This document shows, piece after piece, positions 1 through 11,565 of a stretch of 64,000 nt of DNA. Source of the DNA: Phragmites australis (lineage: Eukaryota; Streptophyta; Magnoliopsida; Poales; Poaceae); the NCBI RefSeq assembly GCF_958298935.1, contig NC_084929.1:186001-250000 (forward strand), read 5' to 3'. Each line of letters opens with the position of its first letter. Position 1 is the stretch's first letter. A program made the translations under genes and the position numbers. The notes under the pieces are model-generated. The model did no database searches. It was given only the letters and a program-made list of their open reading frames with translations, and was not told the origin of the DNA.

Positions 1-237
1 CAACACACACACACGCCCAAGAAACTCAAGCGAACACAATGCACACGATCTCGTTTTGGTGCTGCTAAATTGGCAGCGTTTTCTGTGTCTATTCCTTTGC
101 TTAAATAGAACATTACATGGAAAGAAGAAATGGCCTCCAATCAGGCCGATCACACAACAGCTAATTACCTAAACATAGCTAGTAATCTAAGGAAAGTAAA
201 TCACTAATATTAGGCAGGCAAGGTTTATTGTCAACAG

Positions 238-577
238 AACCTCGGTGGCAAGATCGCCATGCTCACCTTGCTGGTATCGACAGCTCTATGTAGAAGCTCG
301 ACGACTGGTTGACTGGAGATGCAGAGCGGCGACTACGAGTAGTGTCCATTGTTGGATTTGGGGGAGTTGGAGTTGGTAAGACAACTAACTCTTGCCAAAG
401 AGCTGTATTGGAAGGCAGTTTGAGTGCCGGGCTTTTGCGCGGTCATCCCAGAAGCCTGACATGAGGAGGCTTCTCACCAGCATACTCATACAAGTTCGTC
501 GACACAGGCTGCCCGATGATTTAGAGTTGCGTAATCTCATTGACACGATAAGGGCACACCTACAACATAAGAAGTAA
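238..577 (+). pseudogene. NLR (Pi-ta-like) NB-ARC fragment, broken
   Basis: Conceptual translation gives pieces that align with exon 1 of the NLR gene at 11566: GIDSSM, stop, KLDDWL, VVSIVGFGGVG, then after frame changes QFECRAFARSSQKPDMRRLL and an ending HLQHKK. It covers the stretch just before the P-loop to the end of the RNBS-A region. Seen defects: an in-frame TAG at about 292, a 6-bp duplication inside the P-loop (GTTGGA/GTTGGT), a 4-bp duplication (AACT) after the GKTT codons, and about 8 bp lost before QFEC. The fragment stops at AAGAA followed by gtaag, the same intron donor used by the intact gene. No CC, kinase-2 or LRR exon follows. It is a relic of a second family member. The window edge prevents judging how far it once extended to the left. 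Confidence 0.8.
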
Positions 578-1064
578 GTTTCTTTTGTAAACATATATTC
601 GTCTAACGGCTTCGCCGAAAGTTTTCTTGCTCTTTCCTTCACCTAAATTGTGCACTGCTTATTTTAAAATTGTAATACTACGGGATGCGCAATTTTAGGA
701 ATTTTTTTAACCTTTTTACATTGAACGTAGAAACTATACTTTTTAGTTGTTGGATTTTGATGAAGTGCCTGCCTGGGAGCTCTGATCGCTGAAATGCTAG
801 CGGCAGCTGCCAGGTGGGGCCAGCATGACCGCTGATTTTTTTTTTAGGCATCAGTGGAGCCAAGCGTGCCCTAAGTGGTGAAGAAAACTGACTGAAAAGT
901 AACAAAATTTCAATAAATTGAATTCTCCGTACTAGGGTCGGGAACCCTTAAAAAAACACCATCTTATTAGAATACTTCGAGTACGTTTTTACTCATCTTT
1001 TACCTTTTCTTTCGGACATGACCTTTTACCTTTTCTTTCGGACATGATCTGTGCAGCATCCTTA
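578..1064. other. Intergenic, no gene seen
   Basis: No coding signal is seen. The stretch holds short T-rich runs and, at about 995-1046, two tandem copies of a 26-bp unit ending in ttcggacatg. Confidence 0.5.
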
Positions 1065-1387
1065 GGGTGTGTTTGGTTTGCTACATTGAGTCTGCATATA
1101 TGAGAAACTTACATCCGCTTATACATTACTATACAGACGCCTGTTTAGTTGCCTGCATGACGAATGCAGCCTGCATAAGTCATCATGGCTATACGATACG
1201 CCTAAATCGAGCATCACTCCCATCAGGCTGGGCGGATACAGGCTGCATGAGCTACAGTATCAGTAGAACCCACTCATCAGTCTCAGATCACATAGTTATT
1301 GCATCCGCTTATACAAACAAACAAATACCTTCATAGGTTCACTGCATCCGTCATTGCATCCACTTATGCAGCCAACCAAACACTCAT
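1065..1387. mobile_element. MITE-like element with imperfect terminal inverted repeats
   Basis: The left end reads GGGTGTGTTTGGTTTGC. The reverse complement of the right end reads GATGAGTGTTTGGTTGGC, so the termini are imperfect inverted repeats. The interior repeats short words such as gcatccgcttatac. Length is about 320 bp with no coding capacity. GTGTTTGGTT termini are common on small grass DNA transposons. The target duplication is not clear, so the superfamily is left open. Confidence 0.45.
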
Positions 1388-2689
1388 CTCAAGAGTTATA
1401 CGACTCCTATATCCTGTTTCCACTCAAACAGACTATACAATACAACCGTCTTTTACAATCAAACATACCCTACTATTTCCATATCACCAGGGAATAAACG
1501 AAACACAAGTAGAGCTTATGTTGGGAAATGGGCGCCAGATGTGGCAGAGGTTTTTCTATCGTGACTCTATATTGCTAGAGACGCAGAGACAGAAAAGGTT
1601 GTTCTCTGAAGAGGCACCCTGGTCAGTTGAGGTCTCAAAACTAGACGGTCTGAGCATTTGAGCTTCGACCGAACATTGTATAAAAAACAGATACATTTCA
1701 GTAGTCATGTTACAGCTGAGCACAGAATCACAAATATTACATCTATTGTGCACCAAACGGCCTCAATAAATGTAGATGCAAAACCCATGAAAGAACACAT
1801 TAAACACCAAGGCAAATGCACATGCATAATACACAAAACAGGGTAATTTTAATCAGCTACTTGCTTCTTTTGCTTCACAGGGAAGGAAAATATGCCCAAA
1901 CTTCTGTTGTGACACTTCAGAATGGATGCCTGTGTTCTAATGGACGCGTAAGGTAACCCAGACAATCTCATGTATAGTGCAATCAGAGTATGACTTTCTT
2001 GTTAGAATGACTATATTTAAAGGTTTATAATTATTACTTTCCCTTGTAACCTTAAAGGTTTCTTATTAAAGCAACTTCAAAATGACAGGAAAAAGTGACT
2101 GCAAATTCCCCTTTTTGAGAAGACCTGGCACAATAAAATTGTTAAAAGCTCAGAAGTAATTATTCTCTTGCAAACGCACAATAGCTAGTCGTTGAACCAA
2201 GTGGAGACAAGAGATGAAACATGGCTAACGATTAGTTTCCTGTTTAAGCATGTTGTTTCTGATGCCATGGGAAGCAAGCACACCATGTAGGTATGGTTAA
2301 GCAGCTAATATATTAAGATTGGTTTAATGATATCAAAGAAAAAAAAGGCAGGGACATAGAATATATTAATATATCAAGATGGGGAAACAGCTAAAGTTAG
2401 GGTAAACTACTCATATTAGCACAGTAGTTCGGTATATCGTGACTTGTCACCATCTGTTCGGGTGATCATAAGCAGGGTGTACAGGATGGAATTAACAAGA
2501 AAAAATCTTTAATGTTAACCAGTAACCACATAGGTTCATACACCAGACATAAAAAAGAACTAACCAGTAGCATAAACATTCAGATAAGCATAGATGCTAA
2601 TTGGTGAACTAAATTCCACAGCACATCAGAGCTAAGCAGCAAGATGAAGTAATACCCGAATTTTTTTTTGCGAAATTCAATTGTTGGCC
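1388..2689. other. Intergenic, AT-rich, no gene seen
   Basis: No open frame resembles a protein family on either strand. The sequence is AT-rich, with short poly-A and poly-T runs. No RNA gene or clear repeat boundary was recognised. Confidence 0.5.
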
Positions 2690-3420
2690 GCGGGACCGGC
2701 GAGGAGTATGAATTTTGACTCTCTTTTTTTAACCGTTGCTCGGATGGACGATCGGAGACCGTGGATGCTTAAATCTCATCGAGACGATTCTGTTTTACTA
2801 TCTACCGTCTCGTTTGGGCACTCGGTGAATCCGTAGCGAGTACAATAAATTTAGATCGTTGAATGAAATGAAAAAAAAAGAAAAAGGTAAGACTTCGGTG
2901 GGACCGCTCCGCTTCAGCATTGATGCAGGCAGGGGAGGGGAAGGGGGGCACGGGGAGCGAACGCGTGGAGCAGGGGCGCGGTCCAGAAGGTAGCGCGGGT
3001 GGTTAGGATTAGGGCAGCTCGTCCACGGTGGAGAGGAGGGTGGCGGTGTATGGGAGGGTTGTTGGGGGCAAAGGGAAGGGCGGGTTCAAGGAGGTGAAGG
3101 CGCGGGGGACGATGAGGAGGGGTTTCCTTGGGGGACTTGATGTGGTGGATCGGCAGCGGTGGATGAGAGAGCCAGCGCCGATGCGGGTGGGGAGGAGAAT
3201 GATGTTGACCAGACGAGTTTGGATCAGGCGAGCTTGGCGGTAGACTGAATGAGGTCAATGGTGGAAGAAAGAAAGGGAGCGAGATTTCGGCCGGGATTGC
3301 GGTGTTGAGAGAGGGAGCGGAACAGGGGAGGGGTGCAGGATGGTATAGAGACCCTCTAGCTCCTTTTTTAAGTTGTAGAGATTCTCCCCCTCCTCTCTAC
3401 GTCAGTTTTTCCCAGGGCAC
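2690..3420. other. GC-rich segment of unknown origin
   Basis: A sharp GC rise at about 2900-3260 separates two AT-rich flanks. The minus strand is open at 3258-2914 (114 codons) but is proline- and histidine-rich without a recognisable domain, which is what a C-rich strand gives by chance. It could be a captured first exon or promoter fragment. Nothing in the sequence proves coding. Confidence 0.3.
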
Positions 3421-4929
3421 CATGAGAACATAGAAAGGCCTCCCCGCTAGCCATCGGACGACAGCACCATGAGAACATAGAAAGCTAGCTAGCTTGTGTG
3501 CACGTGTTTATTTTCCCATTTTATTTTATAATTCTGTTTGTTGATCTAAAAGATGTCTACAGTTCAAACCAATTTTTGGTGGTAACAACCTAACTCGCAG
3601 GAACCCATTTTGACAAGTTACATGTAAAAAGCTTGAGCCAAATTTGAACAAAAATTATTCAAAATGGACAGTTTTTCAACTTTCACTGAATTTTTAAAGG
3701 TTAAAATTGACTTCCTAAAATTCTGGAAAATTCACCACAAATCTTCATCTTGATTATAGTAATTTATACAATTATTTCCAACCCTATGTTCCATAACTAA
3801 TTTATGAGTTTCTTTGCAATGCACTATTCCACAATTTGAAAAAAATAGCTATTATAAAAACTAGCCGTTACGAATAAAATATAGGTAATTGAGATATGTA
3901 GAGTGAGATTTGGCTAGTCTGCTGGAGTGTGCAGAAATATGGAGATAGATTCTTTTAGAGTGGATAGCCAAGTGGAGATACAAAGGATGAAATTTAGCTA
4001 GTCTGTTGAAGATGCTCTTAGATAATGGTTTTGCACAGTAGTGAAAGGGCTTTCACATTAGGATCTGAGTAATATAACACGGAGATGTTTCATGTGTTAG
4101 TCTTAAACTCTGGCTTGCAAGGAATGAACAGAGAGTGAGAGATAATGTGTATTGGTCCAGTAAAAGTTACTGTGTTAGTTGATAAGTCTGTAAGGCGTGA
4201 TCTCCGCAATGCACTAACATGCACTTTTGTTCAGGATCACGTGCTAATACCCAGGGAGAGGAACATCATACTCCTTGTTCAGGATCACCGTGGCAATCAG
4301 CCATGAGGGAGGAGGTCCACCACAGCCGCTACACGGTCAACAACCTCCCACGATGACCACGACTCAACTCAACCTCCGAGATAACTGTCCAGCTCCACTA
4401 CCTTTTCCCTTGTTCCGTGGCAACCGCCAAGTGTGGAGCAGAAACCCCTACAAATCCTCTGGCGCTCAGCTATTCCCCTTCCATTGATTCAGAGCCTGTG
4501 CATACCATTAGGCGCTTAACAGTTAACACGCAACCGTGTGCAGTAGGGCTGCTGGAAGCCGGTGGTTTGCTCCATCTTGTTGGCATTGATAGTGACCGGC
4601 TACTGGGCTATCGATCGGTCAAGTGAGTATCCTGCTTGCTCACTTATCCCTCTCTGCTCCTACATTGGTGCATTATATACACTTTGTGATGTCCTTTTAA
4701 CCTTTCTGTTTCGCGGATTCGAAACGTCTCGCATTCAAATTATGTTTGAAATTGTGTATGTAATATTGCGGACGTGCCAGTATACAGAGTATACAAGAGA
4801 CATGATACAATGTAATGGAATTGTAACTTTATTCATTCATATTGAATTCATAAAGTACATCTTTCGATTACAATTGTTTTACTCCTCAAACGCACACGCT
4901 ATCTGACTATCTTCATGATTTGGCGATTG
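3421..4929. other. Intergenic, no gene seen
   Basis: AT-rich up to about 4000, then mixed composition. A 23-bp phrase around caccatgagaacatagaaag occurs at about 3419 and again at about 3466. No protein family is recognised. Confidence 0.45.
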
Positions 4930-7440
4930 CTTTGCCTTGGTTCCCGTGGCCTTGTGAGGCTCTCCGGTTAATTACGCCCGTCTTCGGGCTACCTCCGATT
5001 AAGTGCGCTGGCGGTCGTCATACCGAGGTCGTCTCCGAGTCTGCAAGGCTGTAGTCACACGCAACAAAGACCAAGCAAAGTAAGCGTTAGAAATCAAAAG
5101 CAGTAAAGAATGGGATAACAGTCTAGCATGAGCTTTTTGGACTGTTTATGTATCCCGGGTCATCATCGGCCTCGTAGGCCTCAGAATTATGTTTTTTATG
5201 AAGAGGTGGGCTAGGAACGCGGCACGACGCGTAGCTTCGACCGAAAGCAGCAACATGGCCACAACCGGGAGCTCCGACGCCGTGCTTGACTCACTATCTC
5301 CTCTTTGGGCCTCGGACTTGTCCTCATCGGCCGTCTCCGAAGGCAACACACCACAAAGGCGAACGCCACAAAGGCGAGGGTGATCACTATTTGGGCCACG
5401 CAGGCTCCTACCGCAATGGCACATATATTTTCTGCGATAAGATAGTATGAAGGCTCATAGTAAAATAAACCACATCTTTGATAGGCAACAGCGGACATCA
5501 TCGTTAGCTCATCTCTGATAGGTAGCAAGAGGCAACCTCATTAGCTCATGAGAACAAGACAGCATCCCCACATCAGTATCAAGATATCAACATAGCCATC
5601 AGTAGCCCAATAGCCAAGAATAATCCATAAGAATGCATAATCAACAATAGGGACAATCCTCAAGGGAGCCCAGCATCGAACACATGATCCTCAATAGGCA
5701 GCAAGTAACATAATGCTCCAACTGGCAATAGGCATTCAGTAACAACAAAGAGGGCCAGCAAGCAACCAGCAGCCTCACCGGCCAAACATCAAAGCCACAA
5801 GAGCACTGGGCAAGCAAGAGCAAGCCTCAGCAGCAGCATAGCCCAAAAGCATGCACGCGCAACCGAGGTCAACAACAGCATGACGGCCAGGATGCCTAGC
5901 TTCAACAGGGCATCCAGCGCACAGGCTACAACGACATGCCGGAGCACGGAGACTTCAACGGCAATGATCGGAGCACAGGCTGCAAGGGCACGCCACTGGA
6001 GCTCTAGCATTCGCGGCACGTGACTGCATCAACAGAAAAATTACACGGCAACAACATATTGATGACGCGGACCGGGGCCTCAGTTTTATCATCACCGGCC
6101 ATGGGAAGGGCGGCATATGCTTGCGCATGAATGGCACGGCTAGACAGATGGGCGGCGCAATGGCACGCATAAACAGAGAGACAACACCATGGCGGGGCTA
6201 GCAACATCACGAGATCCACGGCACGACACCAGCACTGTCAGAGGCTCGCCGACATGGCCATGGCCAGGGGTCGAATAGAGCATGGTGCGGCATCAGCACA
6301 CATCAACAGGACGAGCAACAGTCGAGCCTCAGCAGGCACAACGGCAAGTACACAGAGCAAGAGCACACCGACGCGAAGGCCGGGGACAAGCATGAGCAAG
6401 ACAGTAGCATATGCACGGCACGACGACCGATCAATCGCAAAGAGGACGCATCAGCGGCATGACACATCACAGACAGAGAGAATGCGACAGCCGGGCCTCA
6501 GTTTTAACATCACCGGCCAACGGGCATAAGCACGACGGCACGAAGGCCGGGCTATCACAGAGCAGAAGGGGGGAAGAGCAACGGCACAACCGGAGCACCG
6601 GCTACGACGGCAAGGCCGTGCATCACAGAGAAAAGTCACAGCCAGGGCTCACCTTGGGTCAGCATCATGGTGGCGATGGGGACGGATCAACAGCGCACTC
6701 TGATCAGAGACGGGGAAGCAGCAGGGGCGGCACCCTTCAAGGCTTCGGCAGGGCACGAAGGCGACAACGCGAGGTAGCGGCGAGGTGGCGGCGCAGAGTA
6801 GCAGGGCTCCCGCGTGCTCCTCCAAAAAAAAGAACTCCTCCCCCCCTCCCGGGCACCCCCTCCCTGCACCTTTTATAGAGATGGCCCGAGGTTCCCACGG
6901 GAGGAGAGAAGAGCATGTAGCCGACCCAAACTCGCGGAAATCGCGGCGGCCGAGCTCATCCGAAGCAATCCCCAAACCGATTTGAAATCGGGGGAAGAGA
7001 TAGAGATAGAGAGGATTCGGTTTGTTGGAGATACAGGGGAAAGGGAGAGAGGGCGCCGGCACGGCTCGGGCGACACGAGCGGCGCGGCCCGTAGACCAGG
7101 GGGCGAGGCGATGCGGCGCAACAGCTCGGTGCGGGGCGAGGATAAGGAGAGGGGGGGGGGCAGGTTGCGGCTGGGCCGGCGCGGCCAGGCGCATGCGTGG
7201 CGGCACTGCTCTGGAGCGCGGCACGAGAGGAGGCGGCGGCGCATGCGAGGGAGGTGGCGGCGGATGCAAGGGAGTGGCTCCCTCCCTCAGCTTGCCCGAG
7301 TGGATAAGGAGAGCAGCGGGTGGGCTGGGCCGGCCTGACCGGGCCGCGCGGCAGGAAAAGGCTGAGCCGGCTCGAGCCGGCCTCAAGAAAAGGCCCGCCT
7401 CCTTTTTTTCTTTTTTTTTATATGTATATGAATACGTACA
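4930..7440 (-). mobile_element. Probable retroelement-like GC-rich tract, minus-oriented
   Basis: The tract is GC-rich and contains imperfect direct repeats; gcctcagttttatcatcacc at about 6077 recurs with one change at about 6496. On the minus strand a TATA-like box lies at 6877-6871. About 1.3 kb downstream is a 105-codon frame (5528-5211) with one hydrophobic segment (AVGACVAQIVITLAFVAFAF) followed by a Cys- and Arg-rich tail. That frame is not a family I know. The layout suggests an LTR or non-autonomous retroelement, but no paired LTR, primer site or polymerase was found, so the class is inference. Confidence 0.3.
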
Positions 7441-9290
7441 TGGGTGTAAATATACACCAAAATGGTATCGTACACTTTCAACCGTTCTTTTTCATTTGTG
7501 ATTGCATAACCCTCTACTATGGATCAGCGTGATATAACATTTGATGGTAATTATTGGATAATAGCTAATATGGATAGTTCATGCCTCAGAATTGTGGCCA
7601 TCATAATAATTTACTTTTCTTCTTGAATTCTTAGCTATTTTGTTGTTTAATACATATATGCACATGTGCAAAAAAGACACTTAGTTTACATTTCATAGCA
7701 ATGATTTAGCTAAATCTATACAATGCAATGCCCGGAAATGTGCAGTCCCTTTTGCATAAATAAAGGTATCGTCTCAGCACTGCTGTGTGAAGGAGTACCG
7801 GCCCTCTGACTGCACCTCCTGCGGTCGTCTGGCCTAGCAGCTCTGTATACGCGACTCCTCTCCGGTAGCTCCTGACACTGCTCAAGGGTAAGGTGACCAA
7901 TCTTATGCAGCAGGCAAGTGATGTAAGGAGCAAACGGTGGTAACTATCTTGTCGCAGATCACGTTCTCCATCTCCACAATCGTACAGTCAACCAGGTCGA
8001 AGGCATGTCGGTGAGAAGGTGGTACCTGAGTCATTGGTGAACTGGAATGAAACCGTCCTTGACTCCTTGTAACCACCACCTCTGGAGAAGAACGAACGTT
8101 TGGCTGCCTCAAGTGTGACCTGAGACTCGGGTGCCAGTCTGAAACCCTCAAGGGTGAAGGGGAAGAAAGAACGGTGTCAACCGCTCATCACTGGGAGTGA
8201 TCCCACCCATACATCTCCTGGGCGGCTTGGCACCATCTCATGAAAATGTGTCTCGTGAAGCTCCAAACCTAGGTACCGAGCTATGTCCTCTCTAGCTAGT
8301 CAGCATCTCCTGTTGGGCCTCAAACATGAACTGAATCCTGGAGCCATATGTTGCAGGCAACCCACAAAGAGGCAAAGAAGTAATGAGCCTGTGTCACCAA
8401 TGCTGGCAGGCTTCTGTCCATCCTCAAAGAAGCCCAGTCAAGTATCTGGTGCGGTCGAAAACCAACACAACCTCTGACAAAAACATGGTAAAGATCCACA
8501 AGCTAGCGACCTGGAACCCACTCCAGAGACACCAACCTAAGCTTCTTTAGCTTAGGCCTGTCCCACGTAAGGTAGTCAACCATCATCTGAACCTACGGTC
8601 GACCCAGCGACAGTGTCTGTTTTAGTGTCAGCACCAGAAGACTAAGGCTGAGAGACATGACGAGATTCGGACGGAGTTGGAGCACCGCTGGTTGACTCCC
8701 GAATACTGAATCCGGCCCCTCGCTCTACTATCTCTGCAACCTCTACGACTAATTGAGCATGCCTCAAGGTATTTTCCTCCTCCGTCAACTTTTTCTTCTC
8801 AACCATGGGCTTCTTTCCCTTCTCCTCTATCGGCTTCTTCCCATGACGGCCCATCTCAAACCAATGCAGGCGGAAAGTTGAGAACCCGGGCGCCAGATTA
8901 TTTTTCGGCCGCACCGGACTTTCAACAACACCAACTAACAGGAATAACCGGTTACTGAGCCAGAATTTCCGGCTACGGAACACGAATATCTGGCTAGTAC
9001 GTTTTCCTAGGACATGACCAATTGAGAGGTTGTTTGCCCACTTAACCGGAATATCCGGCCCCATAACTGGAATATATAGCCATTACGTTCTCCCAGGACT
9101 GTTTGCCCACATAATCATCAGCACGACCTTACTTACGATCATCACTCAAATAAACAAATTATCAATCACCAAAACTCCAATCGGGAGCCTAGAGGATTAC
9201 ATTCCCTAATACAAATTAAGCTACATTATTTTTACAGGTAGCTCTTCCTACTGATCGTGTCGTATATACGTAGCTTCCACACTATCTTCC
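7441..9290 (-). other. Degenerate coding-like sequence, unidentified
   Basis: Reading the minus strand from 9064 towards 7706 across frames gives protein-like phrases, for example LTWDRPKLKKLRLVSLEWVP, EDIARYLGLELHETHF and AVLRRYLYLCKRDCTF, separated by stops and frameshifts. The first 140 codons (9064-8642) end in a charged K/E-rich stretch. I do not recognise the family. Its position beside a CACTA fragment suggests transposon-derived or captured coding DNA. The upstream part carries repeated ccgg(a/t)atattccgg-like words, which favours non-coding origin there. Confidence 0.25.
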
Positions 9291-9296
9291 ATGGGA

Positions 9297-10370
9297 CTAA
9301 TGTCCACATCGTCTAAAAAAAGGTAACTCGTCAAATTGATTGTACTCTTTCTGGTTTACAAAATTCTCAACTCCGACAACTTTTTTTTTTCCTTCAAAAA
9401 CCACATAGCGCTCTTTGTCAGACTCGTCCATTACATAGAAGAATTTTGATATATCATTGGCAAGTACAAATGGTTCTCCTCTGTATCTGACTTGTTTGAG
9501 GTCTACAATAGTCATCTCATACTTGTCAATCTTCACACCTCCTGAAAGTCTGACCCACTGACACCGAAATAGAGGGACCATCAACGGTCCATAGTTAAAC
9601 TCATAAATCTGCCCTATGAATCCATAGTATGTAGCCATCTTGCTAGTGCTATCGTATACATCTATATAGACACCGCTATTTTGGTTGGTGTTTTTGCTAT
9701 CATGATCTCTCATGTAAAATGTATACCCATTAATATCATATGATTGGAATGTCAGGATTGTACTCGACGGTCCCCGCGCCAACCATTTCAATTGATCATA
9801 GTCTGTCTGTGTATTCATCATGTGCTTACATAACCAATCGTTGAATTGATCTATGTGTTGTTCAGCGATCCAACCCTCTGACTTCCCTAGGCTGTTGGTA
9901 CGTAAGAGATTCTTGTGCATGTTGATATACGAGCTCACTACAAATGATTGTTGCAATATTACAAAATATGTCTGTGTGAAATCCCCCTTCCCATAATGCA
10001 ACATCTGATCTATATCATCTTCTTTGTTGGTGAGCAACCTATCTGCATCGGTGTCAGATGGAGCGTTAGTTGGCATATCATCGTCTTCGTCTTCTTCGAT
10101 AATGTTTTGCACTTCCTGTATAATCTCATCTTCACCATGCTCGGTCCAATAAGTATAGCCAGACTTAAAACCGTTTCAAATCATGTGTGAATGGATCTGC
10201 TCTATGGTAGAAAATGGTTTCTCGTTCTTGCAATCAACGCATGGACTACATATATATTCTGCACACGTATTTGACTTGTAGTCGACGGGCGCTCTCAGGA
10301 AAGCATCCATGCCGTTAATGAACGGAGCGACGATCCTCATCATACATCCACCATTGGTCCATCTACAAAT
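9297..10370 (-). pseudogene. CACTA (En/Spm) transposase remnant, internally deleted
   Basis: From 10370 leftwards the minus strand encodes a transposase-associated (TNP-type) N-terminal domain: a segment like FINGMDAFLRAP, a Cys pattern CSPCVDCKNEKPF and HSHMI, a stop, then GFKSGYTYWTEHGEDE. An acidic linker follows (EEDEDDDMPTN). At about GKGDFT the frame jumps straight to the C-terminal part of CACTA TNPD proteins: GWIAEQHIDQFNDWLCKHMM, WLARGPSSTILTFQSYDING, VPLFRCQWVRLSGG and VDLKQVRYRGEPFVLANDIS. The central TNP2 transposase core is missing. The last 271 codons (10112-9297) are still open, so the deletion joined the two parts in frame. Family membership is clear; the element is not functional. 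Confidence 0.85.
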
Positions 10371-10411
10371 AGTTACTAATGATTGATTAATGCATGTAAA
10401 ATAATTAATGA

Positions 10412-10800
10412 CACTATCACAAAAATAGTGAAAGCAGACATAGTATCACAGACGGTTTCCTACGTCCTATCACTGATAAAAATACACAAAGACGATTACT
10501 AAGCAGACGTATATGTAACATGACATCTCGTCTAGGTGTGCCAGAACTCACAGGCGGCTTTTAGAAATCCATCTGTGTATATGATAAACGCATAGACGGT
10601 TTTGAGTAAAAGTCGTCTGTGCTAGTGTCACATACGGGTTTTATCTAAAATTGTTTGTGTGTTCGGGCACAAGACACAGACGGGTTTTATCTAAAACCGT
10701 CTGTGTGTTTGGGCACAAGACACAGACGGTGCTGAGGAAAACCTATCACGGACGGTGTCTTCTAAGATCTGTCTATAGTTAAAGACCCGGATAATTGTTC
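10412..10800 (+). mobile_element. CACTA terminus with subterminal repeats
   Basis: The segment opens with CACTATCACAAAAA, a plausible CACTA-type terminus. Several direct and inverted copies of cacagacggtttt and its complement aaaaccgtctgtg follow up to about 10790. Dense short subterminal repeats in both orientations are the hallmark of CACTA ends, where they bind transposase. Because the repeats lie to the right of the terminus, this is probably the left end of a plus-oriented element, separate from the minus-strand transposase relic next to it. Its interior is lost after about 11085. Confidence 0.6.
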
Positions 10801-11094
10801 AAATGTGACCCCTCGCGTCCCACTACCCCTAATAAAGCGACGATAAGTTCAAGAGACCGTTCATCTCCCTCACTCTCCTCATGAAACCGCTCATCTCTCT
10901 CGTTCTCATGCTCCTCGTTGCCATCTGAGATCAGCCCCTTTGACAAAGGTACGTTCGATATCTAGTCTCCATGTGCCGGTTTGATTCGATATGTGTAGTA
11001 TAGGGTAAGGGTTTGATTCAATTTGTGTGTAGTATAGCACGTAGTTAACTTATAGGGTTTGATTCGCGGTTTGCTTCGATATCATTGATTCCTG

Positions 11095-11166
11095 GTCCGA
11101 GATTATGAACCGGTACTGATAGAGTATCACTGCCAGTTATAGCTAAACCGGTAGTGATACTGAAGG
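11095..11166. repeat. CACTA-type subterminal repeat pair
   Basis: Inverted words aaccggtactgata, tatcactgccagtt and aaccggtagtgatac lie within 70 bp. The same motif type (tatcactgccggct / agccggcagtgata) flanks the CACTA element at 19.2-22.6 kb, so this is probably a small terminal fragment of a related element, 400 bp upstream of the NLR start. Confidence 0.5.
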
Positions 11167-11565
11167 ATCGAGATAGTAGCCTAGAGGAGGGTGGTGAATA
11201 AGCCTTTTAAAAAATAAATCGGATATGGTTGGCCCCTGAAGAAATATAGAAATTGTGAGTAGAGGATGGCCTAAAATGTGGGAAACAATGTATTATTTTT
11301 AAACTATCAGTTAACTTTTCTAACCAATAGCGAATTAACGCTAGCTGTCAACATCACCGAACCGCCTTTTCTGTTACAAACAGGATACCACCATCCAGCT
11401 GTATTCGTATTTCTGTTACAAAAAGATTCCAAGAATATGCTGTTTCCGTCGTATCTGAATCGGGCAATCCTCATCTCAAGAAAAAAGTACCAATAAATGA
11501 GGAAAAAGAAAAAAAATACTCTTGTGTGATTTGGTTCCCTCTTCAGAAAAAGAAGAAGGGGGAAG

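Noticed and set aside
6254..7501. Overlapping frames of up to 245 codons around 6.4-7.5 kb
   Set aside because: Extreme GC content lowers stop frequency in all frames. The translations are low-complexity and overlap on both strands.
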